Positions 30,446-38,219 of a stretch of DNA of 40,818 nt are shown here, piece after piece; position 1 is the first letter of the stretch, and every line of letters begins with the position of its first letter. This stretch comes from Planctomycetota bacterium (GTDB lineage Bacteria; Planctomycetota; Phycisphaerae; FEN-1346), in contig JAUVZF010000034.1 in NCBI GenBank assembly GCA_030602705.1, positions 1-40,818 of the forward strand, given 5' to 3'. A model generated the notes under the pieces. The model was not told where the DNA came from. It saw only the letters and a list, made by a program, of their open reading frames with translations, and searched no databases. A program made the position numbers and the translations under genes.

Positions 30446-31696
30446 TTACACATCCGCTGAGTCGTCCAGCAGGTGCCCGAGTTTGAGCCGCTTCGTTTTC
30501 AGGTACCGCTTATTGAGCGGATTGGGCTCCATGACCAGCGGCACCCGCTCGACGATCGTCAGGCCGTAACCCTCCAGGGCGACGACCTTGCGCGGGTTGT
30601 TGGTCATGAGGCGCACTTGCCTGAGTCCCAACTCCACCATGATCTGGGCGCCGATGCCGTAATCCCTGAGGTCGGGCTGAAAGCCCAGGCGCTCGTTCGC
30701 CTCGACCGTGTCGAGGCCCTCCTCCTGCTGGAGCCGGTAGGCGCGGATCTTGTTCGTCAGGCCGATGCCGCGCCCCTCCTGACGCATGTAGATGACCGCC
30801 CCGCGGCCTTCCTCCGCCACTCGGGCCATGGCCGTGTCGAGTTGCTGGCCGCAATCGCACAGAAGGCTCCCGAACACGTCGCCCGTCAGACACTCCGAGT
30901 GGATGCGGACCAGCACGGGCTCTTCCTGCACGGGCGTCGTGCCGTCGGGCGCCGGGGCGCCGATGCCGCCCAGCGTCAGGGCGATGTGCGGGAAGGCGTC
31001 CACGACGCTCTCGTAGGCGAGCAGGTCGAACGTGGCGTGCCGCGTGGGCAGTTTCGCCCGAGCCACCTGCCTGACGAGCCGCTCTTTGCGGTGGCGGAAA
31101 TGGATGACCTGGGCGACGGAACATATCTTCAGATCGTGCTGCTTGCAGAAGGTTGTCAGGTCGGGCATGCGAGCCATCGTGCCGTCGGGCTTCATGATCT
31201 CGCAGATGACTCCGGCGGGTTTCAGTCCTGCCGCACGCGCCAGGTCCACCGCGCCCTCCGTCTGTCCGGCACGGACGAGCACGCCGCCTTCCCGAGCGCG
31301 GATCGGGAAGACGTGCCCCGGCCGGGCCAGGTCCTGCGGTTGGGTATCGTCGGCGACGGCAACCGCCACAGTGCGGGCACGGTCGGCGGCGCTGATGCCC
31401 GTGGCGATGCCTGCCCGTGCGTCGATCGAAACGGTGAAGGCCGTGCCGAAGCGGGCGGTGTTGTCGTGGGTCTGCGGCGGCAGGTTCAGGCGGTCGATGA
31501 ACTCCGGCGCCATCGGCAGGCAGACGAGGCCCCGGCCGTGGGCAGCCATGAAATTGATGACCTCCGGTGTAACCTTCTCCGCAGCGCAGACCAGGTCGCC
31601 CTCGTTCTCACGCTGCTCGTCGTCCACGAGGACGACCATGCGGCCTGCCTTCAGGTCCGCGAGAATCTCCGGAATGTCGCTGAATAAACCACTCAT
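30446..31696 (-). CDS. ribBA: Bifunctional riboflavin enzyme RibBA
   Basis: The 416-residue product has two domains. Residues 1 to about 205 are 3,4-dihydroxy-2-butanone 4-phosphate synthase ([49 protein letters not shown]). Residues about 210-416 are GTP cyclohydrolase II, with the zinc cysteines in [37 protein letters not shown] and DYGIGAQIM. Both feed riboflavin synthesis, from ribulose 5-phosphate and GTP. The ATG at 31696 gives the standard N-terminus. It lacks a convincing ribosome-binding site and lies only about 9 nt from the -10 box. No other rib genes and no FMN riboswitch are present. Confidence 0.95.
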   Translation of the reverse strand: MSGLFSDIPEILADLKAGRMVVLVDDEQRENEGDLVCAAEKVTPEVINFMAAHGRGLVCLPMAPEFIDRLNLPPQTHDNTARFGTAFTVSIDARAGIATGISAADRARTVAVAVADDTQPQDLARPGHVFPIRAREGGVLVRAGQTEGAVDLARAAGLKPAGVICEIMKPDGTMARMPDLTTFCKQHDLKICSVAQVIHFRHRKERLVRQVARAKLPTRHATFDLLAYESVVDAFPHIALTLGGIGAPAPDGTTPVQEEPVLVRIHSECLTGDVFGSLLCDCGQQLDTAMARVAEEGRGAVIYMRQEGRGIGLTNKIRAYRLQQEEGLDTVEANERLGFQPDLRDYGIGAQIMVELGLRQVRLMTNNPRKVVALEGYGLTIVERVPLVMEPNPLNKRYLKTKRLKLGHLLDDSADV

Positions 31697-31705
31697 GCCG
31701 ACACT

Positions 31706-31734
31706 ATAGTACAGCGAAGGGGCACGCGAATCAA
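31706..31734 (-). promoter_or_regulatory. ribBA promoter giving a near-leaderless transcript
   Basis: On the minus strand, TTGATT (31734-31729) and TACTAT (31711-31706) are separated by 17 bp. Only 9 nt lie between the -10 box and the ribBA ATG, so transcription should start within about 0-4 nt of the start codon. Confidence 0.55.
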
Positions 31735-31749
31735 CCCGCGCGCTGGCCA

Positions 31750-31978
31750 ACAGGGTGGCACGGCATCCGTACGGAGGCCGTGTGTCGCATCGCGCCGAGG
31801 AGCACACGGTCACGCTGCGCGTGGCCGTGCCACCCCGCCAGGAGGGTGGCACGGCAGCGGCGAAGACGCGGCCGTGGGCCGCCTCGCACCGAGCAGCACA
31901 CGGTCACGCTGCGCGTGGCCGTGCCACCCCCGCCGCGCCGAGTGCGGCTGCACGGCCCAAGGGCCGTGCCACCTCGCC
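31750..31978. repeat. Tandem GGGTGGCACGG / CCGTGCCACC repeat array
   Basis: Two long units (about 31750-31841 and 31842-31935) each run from GGGTGGCACGG to GCCGTGCCACC and share GCACACGGTCACGCTGCGCG. A short third palindromic unit follows (31936-31978). A further full unit lies at about 39905-40003. The units are inverted-repeat bounded and non-coding. They fill most of 31697-32057 between ribBA and the membrane protein gene. Confidence 0.65.
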
Positions 31979-32003
31979 AAACACGTACGGGCTGCGTTTC
32001 CTT

Positions 32004-32032
32004 TTGACGTTTTCGGGCCACGGCCCTATAAT
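32004..32032 (+). promoter_or_regulatory. Promoter of the membrane protein-lemA operon
   Basis: TTGACG (32004-32009) and a perfect TATAAT (32027-32032) are separated by 17 bp. Transcription should start near 32039, giving a 19-nt leader that contains the AGGGGAGG ribosome-binding site. Confidence 0.75.
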
Positions 32033-32057
32033 CCGGCCGCACCGAGGGGAGGAACCG

Positions 32058-32780
32058 ATGGAAGTCCTCGTCGGCGGACTTGCCGGGATGCTCCCATGTC
32101 TGATATTCGCGGCCATAGTGGCGCTGATCGTTGTGGGTATCGTTTACGGCATTATCAAGGCCCGCGAGCGTCGCGAGGCCATGGCACGCCTGGCTGCAAG
32201 CCTCGGGCTCCGGTATTATGCCGCTGATCCGTGGGACCTGCCGTCGCGCTACGGGCATTTTGACCTGTTCGGACACGGGCGCTCGAAACGCGCGTCGAAC
32301 ATCATGGGCGGCCAGCGCGACGGACGATCCGTCATCGTGTTCGATTACCGGTACACGACCGGCAGCGGCAAGAACCAGACGACGCATCACTACCAGGGGG
32401 CGGTTCTGGAGATCCCGATCGTGGCCCCGCGGCTGCGGATGCGGCGGGAAAACATCCTGGACCGTGTCGCCTCATGGGTGGGCTACGATGACATCGACTT
32501 CGAGAGCGACGAGTTCAGCCGCCGCTATCACGTCAAGAGCGAAGACCGGCGATTTGCGTACGATATTCTCCACACACGATTGATCGGCTACCTGCTGCGA
32601 TGCGGAGCGGCGCCGTCGATGGAGATGCAGGGGCCGCTCGTGCTTGTCTACGACAGCGGCCGTGGCGACGTCGCCAACACGCAGCGACTGCTCGCGATCG
32701 GACAGGAGATCATCCGAAGCATTCCGGGCTACGTGCTCAAGGCGCGCGGCGCGGGCCGGAAGCCAGGAGAACGAGGATGA
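32058..32780 (+). CDS. Membrane-anchored protein, unknown function
   Basis: The 240-residue product has one N-terminal transmembrane helix (about 13-33) and a soluble domain rich in aromatic and basic residues. The layout, including SVIVFDYRYTTGSGKNQTTHHYQGAVLEIP, DFESDEFSRRYHVKSEDRRFAYDIL and GPLVLVYDSGR, resembles the DUF3137-like group that often accompanies LemA, but I cannot assign the family firmly. The ATG at 32058 has a strong GAGGGGAGG. Its stop overlaps the lemA start (ATGA), indicating translational coupling and a shared role. Confidence 0.75.
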   Translation: MEVLVGGLAGMLPCLIFAAIVALIVVGIVYGIIKARERREAMARLAASLGLRYYAADPWDLPSRYGHFDLFGHGRSKRASNIMGGQRDGRSVIVFDYRYTTGSGKNQTTHHYQGAVLEIPIVAPRLRMRRENILDRVASWVGYDDIDFESDEFSRRYHVKSEDRRFAYDILHTRLIGYLLRCGAAPSMEMQGPLVLVYDSGRGDVANTQRLLAIGQEIIRSIPGYVLKARGAGRKPGERG

Positions 32781-33433
32781 TGGCAGGCATCGACACCACC
32801 TTCGCCACCCTCGCACAGGAGCAGGCGCTGTTTGCGCTCCTGCCCATGTGTGCGTGCATCTTCATCCCCATTATCGTTGTCGTGCTGGTTCTGGTGGGCA
32901 TGTACAACAGTCTGGTGCGCGGCCGCAATCACGTCCGCGAGAGTTGGTCGGACATCGACACGGAACTGAAGCGCCGTTACGAACTCATCCCCAACCTGGT
33001 TGAGACCGTCAAGGGCTACGCGAAGCACGAGCGCGAGGTTCTGGAGCGGGTCGTCGAGGCCCGCACGCGGGCCGTGGCCTCGACGGGATCTCCCGCCGAG
33101 CAGGCCCAGGACGAGAACTTCCTGGTCGGCGCGCTCAGGCAACTCTTCGCCCTGGCCGAAGGCTACCCCGACCTGAAGGCCAGCGATAATTTTCTGGAGT
33201 TGCAGCGTGAACTCTCGGAAACGGAGAACCGCATCCAGGCCGTCCGGCGGTTCTACAACGCCAACGTCCGCGACTACAACAACCGCTGCGAGATGTTCCC
33301 CACCAACATGATGGCGTCGATGTTCGGCTTTCAGCAGGCCGAGTTCTTCGAGGTCGTCTCGGCCACGGAACGCACGACACCCCACGTCAGTTTCGGCGGC
33401 GCCACGCCCCGGGCCGGGGACGCCGAATCGTAG
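32777..33433 (+). CDS. lemA: LemA family protein
   Basis: The 218-residue product has an N-terminal transmembrane helix (about 22-45) and the long helical LemA domain: YNSLVRGRNHVRESWSDIDTELKRRYELIPNLVETVKGYAKHE in segments, then SENEN-type heptads (LQRELSETENRIQAVRRFYNANVRDYN) and the MFGFQQAEFFEV end. LemA proteins have an outside N-terminus and a coiled helical body; their role is unclear, with links to envelope stress and proteases. ATGs at 32777 and 32780 are both possible; the first overlaps the upstream stop. Confidence 0.92.
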   Translation: MMAGIDTTFATLAQEQALFALLPMCACIFIPIIVVVLVLVGMYNSLVRGRNHVRESWSDIDTELKRRYELIPNLVETVKGYAKHEREVLERVVEARTRAVASTGSPAEQAQDENFLVGALRQLFALAEGYPDLKASDNFLELQRELSETENRIQAVRRFYNANVRDYNNRCEMFPTNMMASMFGFQQAEFFEVVSATERTTPHVSFGGATPRAGDAES

Positions 33434-33457
33434 GACAGGAGAAACTGCCGCACGGGT

Positions 33458-34327
33458 TCAAGACTGCTCTGGCCCCGCGATGCCCTCGGTTGAGCCGCCC
33501 TGCGGCAGCACTTCATCCATCGCCCCGGGGCGGTAGCCTTCGAGGTCAACCGCCACGTAGGTGTAGCCGAGGGCCTTCAGTTCCCGGACCAGGCGCTCGC
33601 GGTGCTCGGTGAGGCGGCCGATGTCGGCCGGCGCAACTTCGATCCGGGCGATCGTCTCGTGATCGCGCAGGCGGCAGCCCTCGAACCCCAGTTCACGCAG
33701 CAGGGCCTCGGCGGCGGCGACGCGGTCCAGTTTCTGCTCCGTGATCGGCTCGCCATAAGGGAACCGGCTGGCCAGGCACGCCATCGCCGGACGATCCCAC
33801 GTCGCCAGGCCCAACTCGCGCGACAGGGCTCGCACGAGGTCCTTGGTGAACCCGGCTTCCTTCAGCGGGCTGCGGACGCCCAACTCGGCCGCCGCCTTCA
33901 GACCCGGCCGCCACGCGTGGACGTCGTCGGCGTTCGCGCCGTCGCAGACCACGGCGAGGCCGTTCGCCTCGGCAACATCTTTCATGATCGAGAAGAGTTC
34001 GCGCTTGCAATAGTAGCAGCGTGTGGGCGGGTTGTTCCGAAAGTGGGGCACATCGAGTTCGCCCGTCTCGATGATCTTGTGCCGCACGTCGAGTTGCGCC
34101 GCCAGTTCCCGGGCGCCCTGGAGTTCCTCCGCGACGTAGGTTTTGCTGTCGGCCGTGACGGCCAGAACGTTGTCGCGGCCGAGGACGCGACGGGCCTCGG
34201 CCACCAGGAGCGTCGAATCCACGCCGCCCGAAAAGGCGATCGCCACGGATCGCAGGCCTTTGAGGATCGTCTCAAGGTCTTCGCGCTTTGCTGCTAGTTC
34301 GGCATCGGCTTGGTTGGACGGCTTCAC
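33458..34327 (-). CDS. larE: LarE-type ATP-dependent sacrificial sulfur transferase
   Basis: The 289-residue PP-loop enzyme has SGGVDS at residues 33-38, the RCYYCKRELF segment near 103-112 and Cys184 in MACLASRFPYGEPIT, matching the sulfur-donating cysteine of Lactobacillus LarE. LarE adenylates the carboxyl of pyridinium dicarboxylate and gives up its own cysteine sulfur in making the nickel-pincer cofactor of lactate racemase. The GTG at 34327 is chosen because it overlaps the upstream TGA (GTGA) and has GGAGG 8 nt before it. An ATG at 34354 would add 9 residues. LarB, LarC and LarA are not in the window, so its partners are unknown. Confidence 0.9.
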   Translation of the reverse strand: MKPSNQADAELAAKREDLETILKGLRSVAIAFSGGVDSTLLVAEARRVLGRDNVLAVTADSKTYVAEELQGARELAAQLDVRHKIIETGELDVPHFRNNPPTRCYYCKRELFSIMKDVAEANGLAVVCDGANADDVHAWRPGLKAAAELGVRSPLKEAGFTKDLVRALSRELGLATWDRPAMACLASRFPYGEPITEQKLDRVAAAEALLRELGFEGCRLRDHETIARIEVAPADIGRLTEHRERLVRELKALGYTYVAVDLEGYRPGAMDEVLPQGGSTEGIAGPEQS

Positions 34328-35337
34328 GACGGTCCCTCCGGTAAGATGATCCACTCTCTGACGCGGGCGTCATCGGCGGGTGCGACTTCGACGACAGACG
34401 ACTCTTCCCCGACGGGTGCAATGTTCACCGGCCGCACCTCCCCGGCAGGCGCCTTGGTGTAACAAAGGGTCAGGGCCGCCGCCGTGGCCAGATTCTCCTT
34501 GCCGACGCTGCCGCGCACCAGCGTTGTGGGCCCCGGTATGTCGGCGGGTTCGATGCGAACGTCACCGTCGCGGAAGAGGGAATCGAGGCGCAGATTGTCT
34601 TCCTGATGGCGGCCGATGACGACAAGCGTGCCGTCGTCGAGACGGAAGTGCCGGCCGACCTTCAACAGTTCCACGTCCGCGGGCGTGGGCTCCTTGCGTG
34701 CCATCAACTCTCGGAGCCGGTAGGCGAAAGCCGGATCGGTCAGCAGGCACCCGCCGGCGGGCGACGGATAGTCCGTCATGCCGAACTCCTGCGCCAGTGC
34801 CATCTGTTCTTTACGCGACCGGCCGACGATGCCCAGGAGTCTGCTGCGGTCGAGGATGCCGTCGCGCTCGGGCCTTGTCGGTGCCAGCCGCTTCGCACAC
34901 AGCGGCCGAACGAGCAAGTCCGTCAGGTCGGCCTTGCGTTCGATGAGTTGCATGGCCTGCCGGTTCTGCGACATCGGCCGCTGGCCGAGCACCTCGCCCG
35001 TAAAAACGAAGTCCGCCCCCTCGGCATCCATGAGCGCCTTGGCCTGCCGGAGCGTCCAGATGCGGCAGTCGATGCAGGGGTTCATGCGCTTGCCCACGCC
35101 GAACTTCGGGTGGCGGACCATTTCGAGGTCGGCCTCGGCGGCGTCGATCGTCTCGACACGGACGCCGAGCGCCTCGACCGCCTCGACCGCGCGCGGCTTC
35201 GCACCGGCCTCGAGCCGAGCGGGATACCAGAGGTGCATCGCGTGCAGGGCGACGACCTCGATGTCCTCGCGTCTCATCAGGTAGAGGGCCAGCATCGAAT
35301 CAAGCCCGCCCGAAATGCATCCGATGGCCTTGGCCAT
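34324..35337 (-). CDS. ThiI/MnmA-like PP-loop protein with NFACT-R-like C-terminal domain
   Basis: The 337-residue product starts with an ATP-PPase loop (CISGGLDSMLAL, residues 7-18), then Cys88-x-x-Cys91 in NPCIDCRIW and FTGEVLGQRPMSQNRQAM. This is the layout of the MnmA/ThiI-like tRNA thiolation group, though without the THUMP or MnmA beta-barrel parts. The region from about residue 225 (LLKVGRHFRLDDGTLVVIGR, HQEDNLRL) resembles the NFACT-R (DUF814) RNA-binding domain. It therefore probably thiolates or modifies RNA, substrate unknown. It is the first gene of an operon with larE, overlapping by GTGA. Cys7 next to the loop is notable. Confidence 0.83.
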   Translation of the reverse strand: MAKAIGCISGGLDSMLALYLMRREDIEVVALHAMHLWYPARLEAGAKPRAVEAVEALGVRVETIDAAEADLEMVRHPKFGVGKRMNPCIDCRIWTLRQAKALMDAEGADFVFTGEVLGQRPMSQNRQAMQLIERKADLTDLLVRPLCAKRLAPTRPERDGILDRSRLLGIVGRSRKEQMALAQEFGMTDYPSPAGGCLLTDPAFAYRLRELMARKEPTPADVELLKVGRHFRLDDGTLVVIGRHQEDNLRLDSLFRDGDVRIEPADIPGPTTLVRGSVGKENLATAAALTLCYTKAPAGEVRPVNIAPVGEESSVVEVAPADDARVREWIILPEGPS

Positions 35338-35371
35338 TCGCCTTCGCCTTGTTTTGCCGGTTCTTCACCGT

Positions 35372-35400
35372 ATATTATGCCTTGGCCGGCAAGCAATCAA
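35372..35400 (-). promoter_or_regulatory. Promoter of the PP-loop/larE operon
   Basis: On the minus strand, TTGATT (35400-35395) and TAATAT (35377-35372) are separated by 17 bp, with a leader of about 28 nt. The -35 box is identical to that of ribBA. Confidence 0.6.
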
Positions 35401-35444
35401 GCGGTGGCGCGGATTGGTTCGACGCGAGGCACGATTAGCCGCGA

Positions 35445-35539
35445 ACTAGCCGCGAACGTAAGTGAGCGGTAGCGCGAAAAGGCGGACGCGCGGCAAGACT
35501 AGCCGCGAACGTAAGTGAGCGGTAGCGCGAAAAGGCGGA
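35445..35539. repeat. 42-bp direct repeat in the trpC leader
   Basis: Two identical 42-bp copies, 35445-35486 and 35498-35539, start 53 bp apart. A partial third copy (ATTAGCCGCGAA) lies at about 35434-35445. The second copy ends 4 nt before the trpC ATG and includes the AGGCGGA that would serve as ribosome-binding site. Confidence 0.8.
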
Positions 35540-35543
35540 TGAT

Positions 35544-36329
35544 ATGCCCAACATCCTCGACAAAATCCTGGCCGTGAAGCGCGAAGAGGTCGCAGCGCTG
35601 GATGCGCGCGCCGCGGACTTCAAGGCCGCCTGCCGCCATGCGCCGCCGCCGCGCAGTCTGGCGGAGGCGCTGCGGCGGGCGGAAGGCGCTCCCGTCCGCG
35701 TCATGGCCGAGGTCAAGCACCGCTCGCCGTCGGCCGGGGTTATCTGCGACCCGTTCGCTCCGGCCGAGATCGCGCGGGCGTACGCCGACGGCGGGGCGGA
35801 CGCCGTCAGTTGCCTGACCGACGGGCAATTCTTCGGCGGCTCGATTCAGCACCTGCGCGAGGTGCGTGCGGCTGTGGACCTGCCGGTGCTTCGCAAGGAC
35901 TTCATCATCGCTCCGGTGCAGGTTTACGAGGCGCGGGCGGCCGGGGCCGACGCCGTCCTCCTGATTGCCGAGGCGCTCGAGGCCGGCGAGATGACGGACC
36001 TCGCGGCCCTCGCCTCCGAACTGGGGATGGATGTCCTTGCCGAAGCGCACAGCGACGCGACGCTCGAGAAGGCTCTTCGCTGCGGTGCGCCGCTCGTGGG
36101 CATCAACAACCGCGACCTGACGACGTTCGACGTCTCGCTCGAGACGACCGAACGTCTCGCCCCTCGCGTCCGCGACGCGCAGCGCGTGCTGGTCGCCGAA
36201 AGCGGCATCAAAACCCCCGCCGACGTCTCCCGCCTCCTGGCCTGCGGCTGCCACGCCATCCTCGTCGGCGAAGGGCTGCTCAGGTCTGGCAACGTGGCGG
36301 GGAAGTTGGCGGAGTTCAAGTCGGCCTGA
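35544..36329 (+). CDS. trpC: Indole-3-glycerol phosphate synthase
   Basis: The 261-residue TIM-barrel enzyme closes the indole ring in tryptophan synthesis. Landmarks are MAEVKHRSPSAGVI with the catalytic lysine, VSCLTDGQFFGGS, LPVLRKDFII, AVLLIAEAL, VGINNRDLTTF, VAESGIKTPADV and AILVGEGLLRSG. The length is normal. No other trp gene is near. The last 55 nt of conserved 3' coding sequence (36266-36320) are repeated exactly at 37416-37470, with different ends after the repeat (…FKSA here, …FKAM in the copy). Confidence 0.95.
   Translation: MPNILDKILAVKREEVAALDARAADFKAACRHAPPPRSLAEALRRAEGAPVRVMAEVKHRSPSAGVICDPFAPAEIARAYADGGADAVSCLTDGQFFGGSIQHLREVRAAVDLPVLRKDFIIAPVQVYEARAAGADAVLLIAEALEAGEMTDLAALASELGMDVLAEAHSDATLEKALRCGAPLVGINNRDLTTFDVSLETTERLAPRVRDAQRVLVAESGIKTPADVSRLLACGCHAILVGEGLLRSGNVAGKLAEFKSA
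36266..36320 (+). repeat. 55-bp perfect direct repeat, copy 1 (within trpC 3' end)
   Basis: It is identical to 37416-37470. The copies are 1150 bp apart and flank the Mrr-like nuclease gene, like attachment-site or target-site duplications at a gene's 3' end. Confidence 0.9.
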
Positions 36330-36343
36330 ATCGGGAAACTGAG

Positions 36344-37339
36344 ATGGCACCAAGACACTCCATTGTTTGCATTGCACTGATGGTGTTACCACTTCAGGTC
36401 GTGCACGGCGGAGCTCCATATGATGCAGCCTTTATGAAGGCCCAAAGGGAATACACGAACCGGCTGCTGGATATGGAGCACACCGTTGCCTCGCATGTCG
36501 AGTTGGCTATCTGGTGTAGGCAACACGGTCTGCCTGACCGAGCAGAGGTTCATTATCGAGAAGCGCTGGCGCTAGATCCGGAGTGTGCTGATGCCAAGCA
36601 GGGGCTTGCTGCGCTTAGGCGGGAGGAGCAGGATCGCGCAGCCGAAACCTCGGGCGACAAGGCAGGTAGCCGTACGGAGGATGCTGGCACAGAGGAATCC
36701 TCGCAGGAGACTGTGGACGAAGGGCTCAAAAAGCCAAAGAAGCCTTTGAAGAGGATAGAGCAGCCACAAGTACCCGTAGCACCTCTGCGAGAGCACGCAT
36801 CGATCGTGGAAGGCTCGTCGCAAGCGAAGCGTGGTGCCGAGTCTCAGGGCCGCGACGGTCTGGCTTGTTGGCACTTGTGCGCCGCCGTGCTTCTCCTTGG
36901 CCTTCTCGTATGTGTCGTCGTAGGCGTTATGGTTCGTGGCGTGAGGGCTTGGCATCGGCGACATCTCTTGCGGGCAATAACGCTTTCTGGAGTTGACCAG
37001 ATGAAAGGCCACGATTTTGAACGCTACGTCGCACGTCTCATGACGCTACGAGGATTCGAGGCATCAGTCACACCAGGCTCCCGCGATTTCGGGGTAGATA
37101 TTGTGGCAAGCCGAGGGAGTGATCGCTATGCCGTGCAAGTAAAAAGGGCGTCCGGCCGGATTGGGCAGTCGGCCGTGCGGCAGGCAGTTGCCGGCAGTAG
37201 CTACTACGGATGTAATGCGGCGATGGTCGTCACTAACAGCTACTTCTCACCGGCGGCAAAGAAACTGGCGGAATCTAACAACTGCATACTGGTAAACCGA
37301 CCAAGACTCGCAAACTGGATCGCTGACGCGCGAAAGTGA
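36344..37339 (+). CDS. Membrane-anchored TPR protein with C-terminal Mrr-type nuclease domain
   Basis: The 331-residue product begins with a signal peptide or first membrane helix (about 5-21). A TPR-like helical pair follows (about 50-92, LAIWCRQHGLPDRAEVHYREALALDPECADAKQGL), then a charged linker (about 95-170), a transmembrane helix (about 178-200), and a restriction-endonuclease-like domain of Mrr_cat type (about 215-328). Its catalytic core is Glu226 in HDFERYVARLM, Asp252 in SRDFGVDIVA and Gln265-x-Lys267 in YAVQVKR. The nuclease half should face the cytoplasm and the TPR half the periplasm. Codon use is less GC-rich than in trpC. The gene sits between the two 55-bp repeats, so it is probably acquired. 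Confidence 0.82.
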   Translation: MAPRHSIVCIALMVLPLQVVHGGAPYDAAFMKAQREYTNRLLDMEHTVASHVELAIWCRQHGLPDRAEVHYREALALDPECADAKQGLAALRREEQDRAAETSGDKAGSRTEDAGTEESSQETVDEGLKKPKKPLKRIEQPQVPVAPLREHASIVEGSSQAKRGAESQGRDGLACWHLCAAVLLLGLLVCVVVGVMVRGVRAWHRRHLLRAITLSGVDQMKGHDFERYVARLMTLRGFEASVTPGSRDFGVDIVASRGSDRYAVQVKRASGRIGQSAVRQAVAGSSYYGCNAAMVVTNSYFSPAAKKLAESNNCILVNRPRLANWIADARK

Positions 37340-37618
37340 GTGCCTTGGCCATTGGCCTTGGCAGGATCGGGCCTACATGACTTTCTGAATGGCAATGATC
37401 GCGTCGGCCAGCGCGCGGCGAAGGGCTGCTCAGGTCTGGCAACGTGGCGGGGAAGTTGGCGGAGTTCAAGGCGATGTAGGCCGGGAAAACGCACGGCCGG
37501 GCAAGACCGACCGTGGCACACCAATTCGGGGGCACCGGGCGTGCTTTCGGAAAGTGCGGCCCGAGTGGACGCTCCAGTCCTGCGACTTGCCGGGCGACGG
37601 CGAGGCGTAAGCCCGCCC
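37340..37618. other. Gap with duplicated trpC end and gene relics
   Basis: After the nuclease gene come about 75 nt containing, on the minus strand, what could be the last codons of a lost gene (37373-37417, reading RALADAIIAIQKVM then stop). Then comes the second 55-bp trpC copy. Beyond it I see no gene up to 37618. Confidence 0.4.
37416..37479 (+). pseudogene. Duplicated 3' fragment of trpC (55-bp repeat copy 2)
   Basis: Positions 37416-37470 repeat 36266-36320 exactly. The fragment then reads on in the trpC frame to its own TAG at 37477-37479, giving ...KLAEFKAM. It looks like the displaced original end of trpC, or the far junction of an inserted segment. It has no start or upstream coding sequence. 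Confidence 0.75.
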
Positions 37619-38209
37619 TCACATCGGAGGCAGAGCGAACATGTCGTCAGGCAACTCCCCCAGTTTCCCGATGTTCTTGTATGATGCGAATCGCCTACAC
37701 ATTCCGGCTGTCAGATGTGCTTTCTGCAAGACGGACACTCGAAACGCCTTGGCAATGTCCCTTCCCTCAGGCTCTTGGAACCTGCCCCCCAGAGCCAGTT
37801 GCTCCGAGAGCTTTTGCTCTGACTGCATTACCCCTAGCCCCATGTTTATGTGCTGCGCGAACTGGTAAAAGGCCAAGAGGCGCTTCAAGTTCGTTTGTGG
37901 AAGCTGGTCGATGTCCCGTAAGCATGCTTCCCAAAAACTGGTGCTGATTGCTGTCGGATATGACGCGCTATAGTGGCCCGCCTCCCACTGAGGAATAACC
38001 AATTCTTGAAGGTACCCACCAATGCCCTCGGCCTTGGCGCAACAGAACTTGACATCAGCAAGCAGCGCTTTCGTGATGGCTCGGCGTCTTAGCCGCAGCG
38101 TGACGCGCGCAACAACAACATTCAAGGCCCCGCCAATCACAACGCCGAGTAGTATCAGCAGGAAAGCCTCGCCCAGCGAACGCCCATCGTTGGCAGCCTC
38201 TGCGAGCAT
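37619..38209 (-). CDS. Accessory membrane-anchored protein, unknown function
   Basis: The 196-residue product has an N-terminal transmembrane helix (about 14-36, LGEAFLLILLGVVIGGALNVVVA), then basic RLRRRAITKALL and a mostly helical soluble domain. The domain contains SASYPTAISTSFWEACLRDIDQLPQTNLKRLL, which resembles small single-helix phage or accessory proteins but fits no family I can name. The ATG at 38209 has AAGGGAG at good spacing. Lower GC and less biased codons mark it, with the Mrr-like gene, as accessory. It begins 10 nt after the truncated nucleotidyltransferase frame. Confidence 0.65.
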   Translation of the reverse strand: MLAEAANDGRSLGEAFLLILLGVVIGGALNVVVARVTLRLRRRAITKALLADVKFCCAKAEGIGGYLQELVIPQWEAGHYSASYPTAISTSFWEACLRDIDQLPQTNLKRLLAFYQFAQHINMGLGVMQSEQKLSEQLALGGRFQEPEGRDIAKAFRVSVLQKAHLTAGMCRRFASYKNIGKLGELPDDMFALPPM

Positions 38210-38219
38210 CGCGCTCCCT

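Noticed and set aside
34328..34354. Upstream ATG for larE at 34354
   Set aside because: The GTG at 34327 has GGAGG at 8 nt and a GTGA overlap matching other coupled genes; the ATG would create a 31-nt overlap without a ribosome-binding site.
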